NCBI RefSeq assembly: GCF_002080455.1
Contig: NZ_CP020555.1
Span: 7,919,614-7,983,613 of the forward strand
Length of the DNA stretch: 64,000 nt
Direction: 5' to 3'
Source of the DNA: Streptomyces sp. Sge12
GTDB lineage: Bacteria > Actinomycetota > Actinomycetes > Streptomycetales > Streptomycetaceae
Under the pieces are notes generated by a model. That model searched no databases. It had not been told where the DNA came from and saw only the letters and a list, made by a program, of their open reading frames with translations. The stretch's first letter is position 1, and every line of letters starts with the position of its first letter. This document shows positions 44,707-53,798 of the stretch, piece by piece. The position numbers and the translations under genes are program-made.

Positions 44707-45149
44707 GGCGACGGGGCTCCCTTGCTGTCGAAGGCGACGGCGCAGGCGACTGCTCCGCCGGTACTCGGCCCACAGTCCCAGCGGTCACCGACACATCGCC
44801 CATGGATCACCGACAGGCGTGCCAGGCGGCCGACATTCCGCCTGTTCGGTGCCGGCCCGCTACCTGATGGCGGGGCCGCCAGGTAGCCGTGCTGTCCGTC
44901 GCAGCCAGCCTTGTGCCGTACGAACGCCGGGGCACCGCGGGCGGCCCTACGCTCCCTCCGCGAGCCGGAGTTCGCGGCGCGGGCCGTGACACAGCAGGCA
45001 CACGCCACGGTGCGAGAGGCACCGGACCGACGTTCCGTTCCGCGGCCTCCTCTTACCAGAGGCCCCATCGCGGTGTCAGCACAACTGCCGTATATCGAAA
45101 ATGGGTTGGAAGGGGGATCCCGGTCTCGCTGGTGCTGTACGTTCTTGCC
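44707..45149. other. Intergenic region, no gene recognised
   Basis: 443 bases between the SDR and EcsC-like genes. Frames are open on both strands but the translations are Arg/Pro-rich without protein-like structure. A leaderless-type -10 (TACGTT, 45138-45143) for the EcsC-like gene lies at its right end. Confidence 0.5.
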
Positions 45150-45962
45150 ATGGCCATGAGTAAAGGGACGGAAGATCCGGAGCTGCGCTTCTCCACAGTG
45201 CTGGCGGTCGCGGCAAGGCTTCCGGGCGTGCGCATCAACAGGGAGGCGTACCTCCGGCAGGCGCTGACTCGCCATTGCTCCGAGGACGCCATACGCAAAG
45301 CAATAGAAGAGACCCCTGCAGCGGCGGGTATCCCCCTCGAGGTCCTGGACAAAGCGGCCAACGATTCCATCAACTACGAAACCGCCAAGGCCAGTGCCCT
45401 TTCGGCGGCTGCCGGGATACCCGGCCTGCTGTTCCTTCCCGCCACCGTGCCGGCCGATGTGGCTCAGTACTTCGGCCATATGCTGCGCATCGCGCAGAAG
45501 CTCGCCTACCTCTACAGCTGGCCCGATCTGTTCTCCGAAGACCCTGATGACCTCGATGACGCGACAAAGGGAGTGCTCACGCTCTTCATCGGGGTGATGT
45601 TCGGTACCCAATCGGCGAACGCCGCCGTGGGCAAGGTCGCGGGGATGATGTCGAAGCAGGCCGCCAAGAAGCTGCCGCAGAAGGCACTTACCCAGGGCCT
45701 CATCTACCCGATAGTGAAAAAGGTCGCAGGCTACCTCGGCGTTCAGATGACGAAGAAGACCTTCGCGAACACCGTCTCAAAGGCCATCCCTGTCGTCGGG
45801 GCCGTCGTTTCCGGCGGCCTCACTCTTGCGACCTACCTTCCCATGGCCAAGCGGCTGAAGAAACACCTCTCCAGCTTGGAGCTCACAAAGCCGACGCACC
45901 TGATCGTCGACCCGGAAGGCGTAGTGATTCAGGAGCCCTTCGTCCCGGAGCACGCTGAGTAA
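45150..45962 (+). CDS. EcsC-like protein, unknown function
   Basis: About 270 residues from the ATG at MAMSKGTED. The regions LPGVRINREAYLRQALTRHC and SALSAAAGIPGLLFLPATVP followed by ADVAQYFGHMLRIAQKLAYL, and the closing hydrophobic helix AIPVVGAVVSGGLTLATYLP, resemble the EcsC/DUF697-like group of membrane-associated proteins. Base composition is slightly less GC-rich, with codons such as AAG, AAA and ATA more frequent than in its neighbours, which hints at transfer. The ATG is six bases after TACGTT. Function is unknown. Confidence 0.65.
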   Translation: MAMSKGTEDPELRFSTVLAVAARLPGVRINREAYLRQALTRHCSEDAIRKAIEETPAAAGIPLEVLDKAANDSINYETAKASALSAAAGIPGLLFLPATVPADVAQYFGHMLRIAQKLAYLYSWPDLFSEDPDDLDDATKGVLTLFIGVMFGTQSANAAVGKVAGMMSKQAAKKLPQKALTQGLIYPIVKKVAGYLGVQMTKKTFANTVSKAIPVVGAVVSGGLTLATYLPMAKRLKKHLSSLELTKPTHLIVDPEGVVIQEPFVPEHAE

Positions 45963-46321
45963 CACACTCCGGACGGGGCGGTGGTGTGGTGCTGCTGGTG
46001 GCGGAGTACTGCCGCGCGTACCCCTCACGTCGCCGTAGCTCGCCCCGTTCTTCGGGAACGCTCCGGCAACCGCATGCCCGGTGAGCAACGAGTGCGGGCA
46101 AGCGCCGCGGCTCGGATCCCGTCGTCCCTCTGCCCGAACAGCGCCGGCCGACGCCTCCACGTCAACGGGGCCGACCGAACCACGGCCTCTGCCGTCGTGT
46201 TGGCGCTGCTTCCGCCACCGGCCGTTGCCCCTGCTCGGTCACGTCGGGTGCCGGGGCAGCCTCCGGTCTGTCAGAGCCCGCGCCTAGGCTGGTGGCAGAG
46301 AGTCGATCAAGGAGCAGGGCA
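45963..46321. other. Intergenic region, no gene recognised
   Basis: 359 bases between the EcsC-like gene and the Imm49 gene. No hairpin, repeat or plausible small gene was seen. The right end supplies AAGGAGCAGGGCA for the Imm49 start. Confidence 0.5.
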
Positions 46322-48079
46322 GTGCGGATAGAGCGTCACCAGGTGGGCGGGGCCGTCGTGTCGGCAGCGCGTGAGGACTTCGTGAACCGGATCGGGGGTC
46401 AGGTGCGGTCCATGTCGCGCGCCGGCCGGATGGCCACGTACGAGTGGCAGTCGATCGCCGACGAGTTCCTCGACTACCTGGGCGCCCTCTCGGTCGAGAC
46501 GCCCGACCTCGACACCCCGGAAGCCAGGGCCGCCCTCAAGGACGCCGCCGAAGCCGCTGCCGGCGCCGTCGCCTACGCGGCGTACCATCCCCACTGCAGC
46601 TTCCAGGTCTTCCTCGAGTACGTGAACTACGGCACGAGCTACGACCCGGGTGACGACGCCCCCGAGGAGAGCGTCACCCCCGGCGAATGGATCGATGCGC
46701 TCTGCCTGTCGGTCCTGAGGGACAAGGCCAAGTGGCACGGGGAGGCCTTCCACTTCGCCCGCGACAAGTTCGCCGCGCGGGCGCAGGGCACACCCGGTGG
46801 TGAGCTCGCCACAGGACTCATGGCCGTGGTCCTTGACGCCGCGGGCAACCACGGCGAATACCCGCCGAGTGCGCAGGCCAAGCTGGCTGCCGTGGATGCC
46901 GCCTTGGACCGGATCCGTACCCGCGCCGCGGAGACCGGGGAGCCCCTTCTGGACCGGCCGGACAGCGCGGCGCTGCACACGCTGCGCGCCCTGGCCGCCG
47001 AGGACCGGGAGGCCTTTGACGCCGCGCTGGCCGATCTCCTGACCAGGCACACCACCCTGCACGGCCCCGCGGCCTCTCCGAGCAGCCTCCTCCCGCTCGT
47101 CCCCATCGCCCTCGCCGCGCTCGCGTACCGGACCCTGGGCTGGGCGCCCGCCGCCCGTACCGATTACCTCCCGCACGCGCTCGTCACCGGCTTCGAGACC
47201 CGAGGGCCGCGGGTCGCGGGCTTCGGCCGGAACCGGCGGCCGGACGCGGTCGCCGCGCTCGGCGCGGGGCCGCTGGTGGTGGAACGGCCGGCCTGTGAGC
47301 GGACCGTGCACCGGGAGATCGAGGACATGTACGAGGAACACCTCCGGGAGGCCTTCACCCCCGTCGGCCAAGAACCCCTCGCGGTGTGGCGGCTCGGGAG
47401 CGTCATGGGCGACCAGGAACGCCTCTTCAAGTGGCGCGCGGGGAACCCGGCAGGCGTCACGGACGCCCAGCTCGCGACCCTTCGGCTGGCCTCCCAGATG
47501 GGGGCGGCCCTGTTCCGCATCGCCCTGGCCGATCCCGGTACCGAGGTCGAGGTGACCATCGGCGGCCGCAACCTGCGCTACCCGGCCGAGCGGAAGGACG
47601 CGGCCGGCGCCCACAACTGGGAGAAGGCCACGGCCTTCGCCTTGATCACAGGAGTACGCGAGGACCTCGTCCCGCTGGTCCTCACCGGCCCCGCCTTCGC
47701 CCGCCCGGACGGCTCCGCCTCCAGCGCCTATCGCGAGGCCCTCCACGCCTACCTGAAGGGCGGCGACCCCGAACCGGCCGTGCAGCGGGCGCTGGAGCAG
47801 GCGGAGAAGGCGAAGGACTGGGGCTTCGCGATGCCGCCGGCCGTGCTGCTGTCACAGCTGGTGGAGGGCGACGAGGAGAGCTTCAACCTCGCCCTGGCCG
47901 ACGCGCTCGAGGCCCACCGCGACTACTACCAGGTCGCCGACCGCGTCGACGAGCCGGATACGTCGGTCGACCTCGACATCCTCGCCCTCGCCTGCCACGC
48001 CCGCCGCCGCGGCTGGGCCATCCGAGTGGAGTCCCCGTACCTGCCGCAGCCCCTCCTACGGGCCGCAGAACCTTTCTAG
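46322..48079 (+). CDS. Imm49 (immunity 49) family protein
   Basis: A 585-residue protein from a GTG behind AAGGAG. The segments KAKWHGEAFHFARDKFAAR, WGFAMPPAVLLSQLVEGDEE and DLDILALACHARRRGWAIRV are characteristic of the Streptomyces Imm49 family, named for polymorphic-toxin immunity neighbourhoods. No toxin gene is adjacent. It is largely helical and soluble. A real immunity role is inferred from the family name only. An ISL3 transposase fragment lies just downstream, so a former partner could have been lost. Confidence 0.8.
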   Translation: MRIERHQVGGAVVSAAREDFVNRIGGQVRSMSRAGRMATYEWQSIADEFLDYLGALSVETPDLDTPEARAALKDAAEAAAGAVAYAAYHPHCSFQVFLEYVNYGTSYDPGDDAPEESVTPGEWIDALCLSVLRDKAKWHGEAFHFARDKFAARAQGTPGGELATGLMAVVLDAAGNHGEYPPSAQAKLAAVDAALDRIRTRAAETGEPLLDRPDSAALHTLRALAAEDREAFDAALADLLTRHTTLHGPAASPSSLLPLVPIALAALAYRTLGWAPAARTDYLPHALVTGFETRGPRVAGFGRNRRPDAVAALGAGPLVVERPACERTVHREIEDMYEEHLREAFTPVGQEPLAVWRLGSVMGDQERLFKWRAGNPAGVTDAQLATLRLASQMGAALFRIALADPGTEVEVTIGGRNLRYPAERKDAAGAHNWEKATAFALITGVREDLVPLVLTGPAFARPDGSASSAYREALHAYLKGGDPEPAVQRALEQAEKAKDWGFAMPPAVLLSQLVEGDEESFNLALADALEAHRDYYQVADRVDEPDTSVDLDILALACHARRRGWAIRVESPYLPQPLLRAAEPF

Positions 48080-48171
48080 GAGGACGGCGACGGCCTCCGC
48101 TCTTTGCCCTGGCCCCTTGCTCACGCCCATGGGGCGTGGCCCCCCGGGCGCCGGGTGCCGATGCTCCGGTC

Positions 48172-48297
48172 GGCACCCAGCCGGTACTCATCGAGTTGTC
48201 GGCGCGCCGGCTGTTCTGCAACGACAACGGCTGCGCGGGGGTGACCTTCGCTGAGCAGGTCGAGGGCTGGCTGACCGCCGTTACGGTCGGCGCATGA
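48172..48297 (+). mobile_element. ISL3-family transposase fragment (zinc-binding N-terminal region)
   Basis: The frame ending at 48297 reads QPVLIELSARRLFCNDNGCA followed by GVTFAEQVEG, matching the N-terminal Cys-containing domain of ISL3 transposases (typically VRRFFCDNxxCxRxTFAEQV). Neither the upstream Cys pair nor the DDE domain is present, so only about 40 codons remain. Confidence 0.65.
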
Positions 48298-48355
48298 CCG
48301 TCCTGCCGCCACTGCGCGAGCGGGACTCCGCCTGACCGTGGCCAGCTGCCGACCC

Positions 48356-48553
48356 CTAGCCTCTGGCGTCTCGGACCTGACGGTCCAGGAACTCGATCAG
48401 TCGCGTCTCCGAACGCAGAACCCATTCTCGCTGCTCAGGAGGAAGAGACGCGAGGAGGTCGACCAGGACTCGCTTCCGCGGGACGTACACCATGTTGCCG
48501 GAGTAAATCCGGCAAGTGGAACACCAGGCGAGTCCGATGCACCGCTCGAACAT
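48356..48553 (-). CDS. Zinc-ribbon-containing unknown protein, start unclear
   Basis: From the first ATG the product is 65 residues: CIGLAWCSTCRIYSGNMVYV then RKRVLVDLLASLPPEQREWV. The frame stays open upstream to 48691 and there encodes RVCAGCGTSVRSYQYRFHSP, giving a second CxxC. Together the two pairs form a zinc ribbon, so the real protein probably starts further upstream. However, no ATG, GTG or TTG occurs in that stretch, only a CTG at 48685. It may be a gene that has lost its start, or one using a rare start. Confidence 0.5.
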   Translation of the reverse strand: MFERCIGLAWCSTCRIYSGNMVYVPRKRVLVDLLASLPPEQREWVLRSETRLIEFLDRQVRDARG

Positions 48554-48880
48554 CGAGGACTCGGGCGAATGGAAGCGGTACTGGTACGAACGGACGGACG
48601 TTCCGCAGCCGGCGCAGACGCGTCGATCGCCGTCGGGAATCGTGTCCCAACTCCCGACCTTTCGCCAATGCTGTCGCCCGGCCAGTGCTCTTCACGTCGT
48701 CATGCCGAGCATTCTCGCGCACAAAGGTCCACCCGGCGCAGCCCCGAGCAAGATCCGGCCGACCAGGCCGGGCTCCGTGCATCGGCACGCACAGGCAGCA
48801 GGGGCCGCATCCGGTGTTCGGCTGCGGCCCCTGCTGCCCGGCATTCGCCACCCGGCGTACGCGCGTCAGCTGCCCGGTGG

Positions 48881-50491
48881 TCAGCGGAGCGTGGGGATCA
48901 CATCGCGCGTTTCGTCGATTCCGACGCCCGTCGTGCGGTGCCGGTCCGGAGGCTGCGGCGGGGCTTCGTCCGCGCAGACGGTGCCACGAACGGGCAGTGC
49001 CAGCGTGACGAGGTAGCTCTCGACCAAGGTGCTGACGCACGTGCTGCGGTTGTAGGCCGTGTGTCCTTCGGCGGCGAAGGTGAGCAGTCGTCCGTTCTCG
49101 AGTGTTCCGGCCAGAGCCACCGCGTCCTGGTAGGGGGTGTCCGGGTCTCCGGTCGTGCCCAGGACCAGGACCGGTGCGGAACCCGCCGCGCGGTAGGAGC
49201 CCTCGTACCGGCTCGGGCGCTCGGTCGTCCACTGGACGCAGGTGGGTGCGTGGTTGTGGTCGTACGCCGGTGGCCCCAGCCCGATGGCGGGTCCCAGCAG
49301 TGGCGCCGACGCGGCCTGCGCGCCGACCATCGCGCCCAGCAGCAGCCGGCTGCCCGGGTAGGTGCGGTCGGCGCATTCGACTGCCGTGTTGACGTTCAGG
49401 AAGTCGAACGACGCCGGTGACGGCGGGGACAGCAGGAACGAACCCTGCCGCAGCTGGGCCGCCCGCAGCGCCTGCCCCAGGTAGGGCCACACCTCGCGGC
49501 CCGAGTTGATGTTGAACATCAACCGGTAGGCCAGGGTGTAGCCGGTGGCCGGGCGCCCGCTCGCGGTGATCACCGGATCGGCGTCCAGATCCCGCTTCAG
49601 CCGCTCGAACGCCTGCCGCGGCCGCCCCTCACCGAACCCGCAGGCGGCGGGGTCGGCAGCGCACCAGTCCAGGAAACGGCCCACCGCCCCGTCCAGTGCA
49701 GCGAACTGCCCGGCGTCGTAGGCGTAGGGCACCTCTGCGTACCGCCGCGGATCGTAGGCCCCGTCCAGAACCATCGCCCGCACCCGCCGCGGGAACTGCG
49801 CGGCGTACACGGTGCCGACGTAGCTGCCGAAGGATCGGCCGTAGAAGGAGAGCGTCTCTTCGCCCAGCGCCCGGCGCAGCAGGTCCAGGTCCTGGGCGTT
49901 GGAGCCGGTTCCGATGAACGGCAATATCTGCCCGGAGCGTTCCCGGCAGGCGCGGGCGAAGTCGGCGCCCTGCCGTACCGCCTCCTTGAGAGCCCCCGGA
50001 CCGGGCACGCCGCGTGCGGTGTCGACGGCTGCCGCGTACTCCTGGTCGTTCCAGCACTCCACCTGCCCGCTGCGCGCCACACCGCGCATGTCGTACCCGA
50101 CGACGTCGAAGGTGTCCCGCAGGGAGGCGGGCAGCGCCTCGTAGCTGCTACGGGCGAAGTTCACGCCGGAGTTGCCGGGCCCGCCGGGGTGCAGTACCAG
50201 TACACCGGTGCGGTGCGCCCGATCGGCCGCGGCCCGACGGGTGACGGCGAGGGCGAGCGTCGGTCCGGTGGGCCGGCGGTAGTCCAGCGGCACGCGGGCG
50301 GTCGCGCACTCGAAGCCGTCCTGCTCCCCGTCGCAGGGCCCCCAGGACAGCACCGGAACGGGCGGGGCGGGGGGCTCGGCGGCCCGGGCGGCGGCGGGCG
50401 CACCGCCCGCGAGCGCGGTGACCGCGATCAGGAGCAGGGATATCCCCCACACCACCCGCCTGCGCGGGTCATCGGCCAAACGGGTCGGCAT
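48881..50491 (-). CDS. Secreted alpha/beta hydrolase, tripeptidyl-aminopeptidase (TAP) type
   Basis: A 536-residue S33-like secreted hydrolase. The signal peptide is VVWGISLLLIAVTALAGG, with cleavage near AARA. LHPGGPGNSGV is the oxyanion region, GRSFGSYVGT near residue 215 is the nucleophile elbow (Ser), VLVLGTTGDPDTPY holds the Asp and EGHTAYNRSTC the His, followed by the TAP-like C-terminal domain. Such enzymes trim N-terminal tripeptides or cleave esters outside the cell. It ends in an unusual hydrophilic tail (PPQPPDRHRTTG). Confidence 0.92.
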   Translation of the reverse strand: MPTRLADDPRRRVVWGISLLLIAVTALAGGAPAAARAAEPPAPPVPVLSWGPCDGEQDGFECATARVPLDYRRPTGPTLALAVTRRAAADRAHRTGVLVLHPGGPGNSGVNFARSSYEALPASLRDTFDVVGYDMRGVARSGQVECWNDQEYAAAVDTARGVPGPGALKEAVRQGADFARACRERSGQILPFIGTGSNAQDLDLLRRALGEETLSFYGRSFGSYVGTVYAAQFPRRVRAMVLDGAYDPRRYAEVPYAYDAGQFAALDGAVGRFLDWCAADPAACGFGEGRPRQAFERLKRDLDADPVITASGRPATGYTLAYRLMFNINSGREVWPYLGQALRAAQLRQGSFLLSPPSPASFDFLNVNTAVECADRTYPGSRLLLGAMVGAQAASAPLLGPAIGLGPPAYDHNHAPTCVQWTTERPSRYEGSYRAAGSAPVLVLGTTGDPDTPYQDAVALAGTLENGRLLTFAAEGHTAYNRSTCVSTLVESYLVTLALPVRGTVCADEAPPQPPDRHRTTGVGIDETRDVIPTLR

Positions 50492-50946
50492 GCAGAGCCC
50501 CTTCCGTCGTGCTCCAGCGGAACGGGCGACACCGTAGCCGCCGGCTGCTGTCGTTGTCGGCCTGCAGGGGGTTGATTTCCTGCTACCCCCACGGGAGGTG
50601 GCCGTCTACCCCCTGGGGTGTATGTCCTCGTTGCGGTGTGCAGGGTTTCCGTGGGCCCGGGGCCATATCCCGTCCCGGCTTGCGTTCCGGCTCGAGGCCG
50701 ACTCGCCACCAGGCCCACAGGCTGCCGGGTGGCGCGTGTGGGTGAATCGGCGTCCGACGCGCCGGGGGTGTGTTGCTCCGGCCGGGTGGTGGCTGGGGGT
50801 GTTCCTGCCGGGTTCGGGGCTGCTGCGCCACGGTCCGTGTCGCCTTTTGGGGCAGGTTTCCGGTTTGCCGGGTGCGGGGTGGTTTCCGCATGCTGTTCGT
50901 GCCGCTCGCTCGATGAGGGCGGCACTCCCAGGAAAGGATTCCGACC
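50492..50946. repeat. Intergenic region with diverged units of the ~100-bp repeat family
   Basis: About 455 bases upstream of the PPOX gene. GTGAATCGGCGTCCGACGCG at 50732, followed by CCGGGGGTGTGTTGC, and GCCCGGGGCCATATCCCGTC near 50656 resemble units of the array at 55.8-57.5 kb (GTGAAC then GCCGGGGGTGTTGCC; GCCCGGGGCGGGATCCCGTC). Similarity is partial and should be checked by alignment. The right end carries AAAGGATT before the PPOX start. Confidence 0.45.
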
Positions 50947-51354
50947 GTGTCGGTTGCGCTCTCCGATGGCCTGAGGAAGGTCATCGACGACTCTCCGGTT
51001 TTTGCTTCTGTGGCAACGATTCAGCCGGACGGCAGTCCGCAGGTGTCCGTCACCTGGCTGGCGCGTGACGGTGACGACCTGCTCGTGTCCACGACCGTGG
51101 GACGCCGCAAGGAGCGGAATCTGCGGCGTGATCCTCGTGTCACCGTGCTCATCAACCCGAGTGATGCCCCGTACACCTACGCCGAGGTCCGTGGTACGGC
51201 GCAGTTGACCACCGAGGGCGGGCAGGAGCTGATCGACGCGCTGTCGCGCAAGTACACGGGCAAGGAGTACGCGGATTTCAATCCGGCGTCCGCCGAGGAC
51301 AGCGAACGGGTCGTGGTACGTATCACCCCGCGCAAGGTCGTTGGCTCCCTCTGA
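50947..51354 (+). CDS. PPOX-class F420-dependent / pyridoxamine-oxidase-like protein
   Basis: A 135-residue split-barrel flavin/F420-binding protein. FASVATIQPDGSPQVSVTWL and LLVSTTVGRRKERNLRRDPR followed by VTVLINP are the family core, and VVVRITPRKVVGSL the final strand. It probably reduces or oxidises a small molecule using F420 in the cytoplasm. The GTG start follows AGGAAAGG. The gene is monocistronic and ends at a long-loop hairpin shared with the convergent gene. Confidence 0.92.
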   Translation: MSVALSDGLRKVIDDSPVFASVATIQPDGSPQVSVTWLARDGDDLLVSTTVGRRKERNLRRDPRVTVLINPSDAPYTYAEVRGTAQLTTEGGQELIDALSRKYTGKEYADFNPASAEDSERVVVRITPRKVVGSL

Positions 51355-51361
51355 CCAGCAC

Positions 51362-51431
51362 CCCGCCACCCGCTGAGACCGGCCCGGCTGCCTCGATAAC
51401 TGCCGGGTGGCTGTTGTGTGGGTGGCGGGGG
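51362..51431. terminator. Long-loop hairpin between convergent genes
   Basis: CCCCGCCACCC pairs with GGGTGGCGGGG across 48 bases, which themselves contain partial pairing (GCCCGG/CCGGG). It lies exactly between the PPOX gene and the small minus-strand gene. Confidence 0.5.
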
Positions 51432-51767
51432 TCAGAGGGCGTCCCGTGTCGTGCTGGGCGTGCTGGTCGACACGAGCACGGCGAGTTGGTGCAACCGCCG
51501 GCAGTACTCGGCCGCTGCGGGGTCATCGATCTCAGGGACGACTCGGCCCAAGTCCTCGACGCGGCTCTGCAGGAGCGTGCTGTTCTTCGGGTCGAGAGTG
51601 CCGCCGTTGTCGAGCCAACGAAATACGCAGCCGGCGATGTCCAGGTCGAGCAGCCACACGTGTGTACCCGCGAACGTGACATGTCGGAGGCTGTCGGGGA
51701 AGGGCTCGTGGCGGTGTTCCTCCCAGAGGCGATCTGCGGTCTGCACCTGCTCAGTCGATTCGCTCAT
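51432..51767 (-). CDS. Small unknown protein
   Basis: A 111-residue acidic protein (SDSLRHVTFAGTHVWLLDLD, then IAGCVFRWLDNGGTLDP), plausible as a conserved hypothetical. No family is recognised and no signal or span is seen. The first 17 bases overlap the end of a transposase-like remnant in another frame, so its promoter region may derive from inserted DNA. Confidence 0.6.
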   Translation of the reverse strand: MSESTEQVQTADRLWEEHRHEPFPDSLRHVTFAGTHVWLLDLDIAGCVFRWLDNGGTLDPKNSTLLQSRVEDLGRVVPEIDDPAAAEYCRRLHQLAVLVSTSTPSTTRDAL

Positions 51768-51903
51768 TTGAACTATTTTGCAGTAGCCGTTGAGCTGGTT
51801 CGGCGTTCGTCATGCGCACCTGGCAGATGAGGGCTGCTGCGATGCCTGCGAACGCCAGGAGGCGTTCGGCCTGGCTCTCACGGCGCCGGTGACGGAACCG
51901 GCG
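51751..51903 (-). mobile_element. Possible transposase C-terminal fragment
   Basis: In one minus-strand frame bounded by a TAA at 51904-51906, the sequence reads RFRHRRRESQAERLLAFAGI followed by AAALICQVRMTNAEPAQRLL, which resembles the C-terminal helix of IS5/IS1182-type transposases. Only about 50 codons exist. Assignment is by appearance only. Confidence 0.35.
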
Positions 51904-52039
51904 TTACGCAGCCAGGTCCCCAGGTGGGGCGTTGGCGGTAGCCCCCTGACTCCGTGGAGCTTGCCGGGGCGGGGGGTGATGGGTTCCGTGGTGAGGTCTG
52001 ATCGGCAGGATGCCGCGGGCCCTCCCCGCCATGACCTTC

Positions 52040-52816
52040 TCAGTGGGTGGTCCAGCCGCCGTCGATGGAGAGGGTGGTGCCGTGGATGTAGGAGGCGCGG
52101 TTGCTGGAGAGCCAGGCGGCGGCTTCGGCGATTTCGTTGGGGTGGGCGTGGCGGGGGAGGGGGGTGTGGTTGAGGAGGGTGGTTTCGATGGTGGGGTTTT
52201 GTTGGAGCCAGTTGGTGATCATTTCGGTTTGGGTGGTGCCGGGGGCGATGGCGTTGATGCGGATGTTGTGGGTGGCGTATTCGTAGGCGGCGGCTTTGGT
52301 GAGGCCGATGACGGCGTGTTTGGAGGCGATGTAGGGGGCGGTGACGGGGGTTGCGACGAGGCCTGCGGTGCTGCTGTTGTTGATGATGGTGCCGTGGCCG
52401 TGGGTGAGCATGGCGGGTATTTCGTGGCGCATGCTGTTCCAGATTCCGCGGACGTTGGTGTCCATGATGGTGTCGTAGATGTTTTCGTGGAGGAGGTGGA
52501 GGGGGGCGGGGGTGGCGCCGATGCCGGCGTTGTTGAAGGCGGTGTCGAGGTGGCCGTAGGTGGTGATGGCTTGTTGGACGGCGTGGGCGATTTGTTCGGT
52601 GTGGGTGACGTCGGCGATGACGTATTGGGCGTGGTGGCCTTGGGTTTGTAGTTCGTCGGTGAGGTCGGCGAGTTGTTTTTCGCGGCGGGCGACGAGGGTG
52701 ACGGCGGCGCCTTCGCGGCAGAAGATGCGGGCGGCGGCGGCTCCGATGCCGGAGCTTGCGCCGGTGATGAGTGCGGATCTGCCTTCGAGGAGCTTGGGTT
52801 GGGTTCCGGCGGTCAT
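52040..52816 (-). CDS. SDR family oxidoreductase (classical)
   Basis: A 258-residue classical short-chain dehydrogenase. The cofactor motif is TGASSGIG near residue 18, NNAG near 92, catalytic Ser in NNSSTAG near 144 and Tyr-Lys in YIASKHAV near 159. The C-terminus HGTTLSIDGGWTTH is typical. An Arg pair after the second strand (VARREKQ) suggests NADP(H). The coding strand is extremely C/A-rich, with nearly every codon ending in C or A, unlike other genes here. The ATG is six bases after TACCGT (leaderless). It is divergent from a frameshifted epimerase gene 17 bp away. Confidence 0.93.
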   Translation of the reverse strand: MTAGTQPKLLEGRSALITGASSGIGAAAARIFCREGAAVTLVARREKQLADLTDELQTQGHHAQYVIADVTHTEQIAHAVQQAITTYGHLDTAFNNAGIGATPAPLHLLHENIYDTIMDTNVRGIWNSMRHEIPAMLTHGHGTIINNSSTAGLVATPVTAPYIASKHAVIGLTKAAAYEYATHNIRINAIAPGTTQTEMITNWLQQNPTIETTLLNHTPLPRHAHPNEIAEAAAWLSSNRASYIHGTTLSIDGGWTTH

Positions 52817-52833
52817 CGCGTGACGGTAACACG

Positions 52834-53798
52834 GTGGATTGGGGGGTTGTGGTGTTCGGTGGGGGTGGGTTGGTGTTGGTGACGGGGGGTGCGGGGTTTG
52901 TGGGTTCTGTGGTGGTGGAGAGGTTGGTGGGGTGGGGTGTTGGGGTGAGGGTGTTGGTGCATCGGGCGGGGGTGTCGCGGGTGGGGGTGGAGGTGGTGCG
53001 GGGGGATTTGGTGCGGCCGGGTTCGTTGCGTGGGGTGTGTGAGGGGGTGTCGTCGGTGTTGCATTTGGCGTCGCGGATCGGGGGGTCGGTGGGGGAGTTG
53101 GAGGCGGTGAATGTGGAGGGGACGCGGGCGTTGTTGGGGGAGGCGGCGCGGGCGGGGGTGGAGCGGGTGGTGCAGTTGGGGACGGCGGGGGTGTATGGGG
53201 ATGGGGTGCATCGGGGGTGGTGGAGGGGGAGTTGGTGGAGTGTCCGGGGTCGGTGACGAGTGTGACGCGGTTGGCGGGGGAGCGGTTGGTGTTGGCGGCG
53301 GGTGGGACGGTGGTGCGGCCGCATTTGGTTTTCGGGCGGGGGGATCGGTGGGTGGTGCCGGGGTTGGTGGAGTTGTTGGGGCGTGTGCCGGTGTGGGTGG
53401 AGGGTGGGCGGGCGCGTTTGTCGTTGGTTTCGGTGGATGTGTTGGCGGGGGTGTTGGCGGAGTTGGCGGTGGGGGGTGGGCGGGTGGGGGGTGGGGTGTT
53501 GCATGCGGGGCATCCGGAGCCGGTGAGTGTGCGGGTGTTGGTGGAGACGGTTGCGGGTGCGTTGGGGTTGGGGTTGCCGGTGGGGGAGGTTGATCTGGCG
53601 GGGGCGTTGGAGTGGGTGGGGGGTGCGCAGGGTGGGGTGTTGGCGCGGCGGGTGCGGTTGGTGGGCGTTGATCGCTGGTATGACAGTGGGCGGTTGTGGT
53701 CGCAGGTGAGGGTTTCGCCGGGGCCTGGGTTCGTGGAGGCGTTCGCGGAGTGTGCTCCGTGGTACCGGTCGGTGCTGTCGGGCGGGAACCCTGCCTGA
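52834..53798 (+). pseudogene. NAD-dependent epimerase/dehydratase-like gene with internal frameshift
   Basis: From a GTG at VDWGVVVFG, the product shows LVLVTGGAGFVGS (GxxGxxG), then VLHLASRIGGSVGELEAVNV and GTAGVYGDGVHRG. At about 53210 the run CGGGGG shifts the frame by one base. The continuation VEGELVECPGSVTSVTRLAG, then VVRPHLVFGRGDRWVV and a C-terminal EAFAECAPWYRSVL, is in the next frame to 53798. The joined protein would have about 320 residues, a normal length. It lacks an obvious YxxxK motif. Its coding strand is extremely G/T-rich. The shift could be a real mutation or a sequencing error. Confidence 0.7.
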
